Assembly (NCBI GenBank): GCA_026398695.1
Contig: JAPLSJ010000081.1
Location: forward strand, 1 to 39,965
Source: Arenimonas sp.
GTDB taxonomy: Bacteria; Pseudomonadota; Gammaproteobacteria; Xanthomonadales; Xanthomonadaceae
Direction: 5' to 3'
DNA length: 39,965 bases
Positions 39,833 through 39,965 of the stretch are shown here, one piece after another. Below the pieces are notes generated by a model. The model saw only the letters and a program-made list of their open reading frames with translations. It was not told the DNA's origin and did not search any database. Every line of letters starts with the position of its first letter. Position 1 is the stretch's first letter. The position numbers were made by a program, and so were the translations under genes.

Positions 39833-39965
39833 CTAGAGCCTCTGCTCCACATGCGTGCGCTTGTTGAGCTCCTCGAGCCACTTGCGCTTCGCCTTCTCCA
39901 AAATCTCCGTCTGTAGCCGCTGAACCATCTCGTCCTTCGACTCCTCGAAGCTCTTGTACCGCGAC
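39833..39965 (-). CDS. C-terminal fragment, possible SurA/PpiC-type foldase
   Basis: The gene continues past the window edge; 43 codons plus the stop are visible. The readable tail is SRYKSFEESKDEMVQRLQTE, then a helix ending KWLEELNKRTHVEQRL. Parvulin-type peptidyl-prolyl isomerases (SurA/PpiC) commonly end with a similar WLEELR...VEIRL pattern after a charged helix, including those of Myxococcota and other former deltaproteobacteria. The match is short and rests on recall. Codons such as TTG, CTA and GTT differ from the chromosome to the left. It converges on the 76-aa gene with no gap. Confidence 0.4.
   Translation of the reverse strand, partial: SRYKSFEESKDEMVQRLQTEILEKAKRKWLEELNKRTHVEQRL

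Noticed and set aside
1..39965. CRISPR arrays, tRNA or rRNA genes, integrases, insertion sequences, toxin-antitoxin pairs
   Set aside because: I looked for spaced repeats, cloverleaf-like segments and transposase motifs and saw none, apart from the single REP pair. A tRNA scan or HMM search could still find something I missed.

Overview
The window is about 40 kb of high-GC, gene-dense chromosome that looks like a member of the Xanthomonadaceae/Lysobacteraceae (Lysobacter, Luteimonas, Pseudoxanthomonas or a close relative). This is inferred from gene content: an RluF-type pseudouridine synthase, a class I [4Fe-4S] fumarase, a lipoprotein-type M3 peptidase, a DUF6116 membrane protein, a fused alpha-beta 2-oxoacid dehydrogenase E1, and a paired GTGGGAGGGACTTCAGTCCC-type REP palindrome. 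I found no rRNA, tRNA, CRISPR array, integrase or insertion sequence. No gene-free stretch exceeds 300 bases.

Region 1 (1-9.6 kb): the tail of a PlsC-like acyltransferase; a YpfJ-type zinc peptidase and an MltB-type lytic transglycosylase on the minus strand; a glutathione S-transferase; a small four-cysteine secreted protein; the 23S rRNA helicase DbpA; a 62-residue conserved-looking protein; pseudouridine synthase RluF; a secreted FKBP with a degenerate duplicated half; an HI0933-type flavoprotein; a Nudix hydrolase; and a PA2169/DUF2383-type protein. Region 2 (9.6-18.4 kb): lipoprotein peptidyl-dipeptidase Dcp, glutathione peroxidase, ferredoxin-NADP reductase, a first CspA-like protein, SlyD, a CoA-binding protein without a normal start codon, a sterol-desaturase-family membrane protein, a STAS-like protein and a molybdopterin oxidoreductase.

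Region 3 (18.5-29.5 kb): the ABC-F protein Uup, a REP pair, class I fumarase, a second CspA-like protein, a second glutathione S-transferase, an NAD(P)-binding protein, a PQQ-type sugar dehydrogenase lipoprotein, then tesA divergent from a YbbA/YbbP-type transporter pair (the same layout as in E. coli), and a DUF456 protein. Region 4 (29.5-39.0 kb): a secreted fasciclin protein, an alpha/beta hydrolase, a membrane-anchored cytochrome c'-like protein, two glycine-zipper proteins flanking tcdA and a DUF6116-tatD operon, then gcdH, a GNAT acetyltransferase and the fused E1. This last trio suggests lysine/branched-chain or related acyl-CoA catabolism.

The right end (about 39.55 kb onward) changes character. 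GC falls to about 59% by hand count, against about 73% in a neighbouring 60-base line. A class III nucleotide cyclase gene ends in an atypical tail. It is followed by a 76-residue charged protein and the cut-off tail of what looks like a SurA/PpiC-type foldase. This may be the edge of acquired DNA or an assembly junction. Elsewhere the window is mostly ordinary core genome. Its less usual points are in expression: a set of genes whose -10 box ends 5-6 nt before the ATG with no Shine-Dalgarno (candidate leaderless mRNAs), a shared promoter element for the two csp genes, and convergent genes that overlap or nearly touch at their 3' ends.
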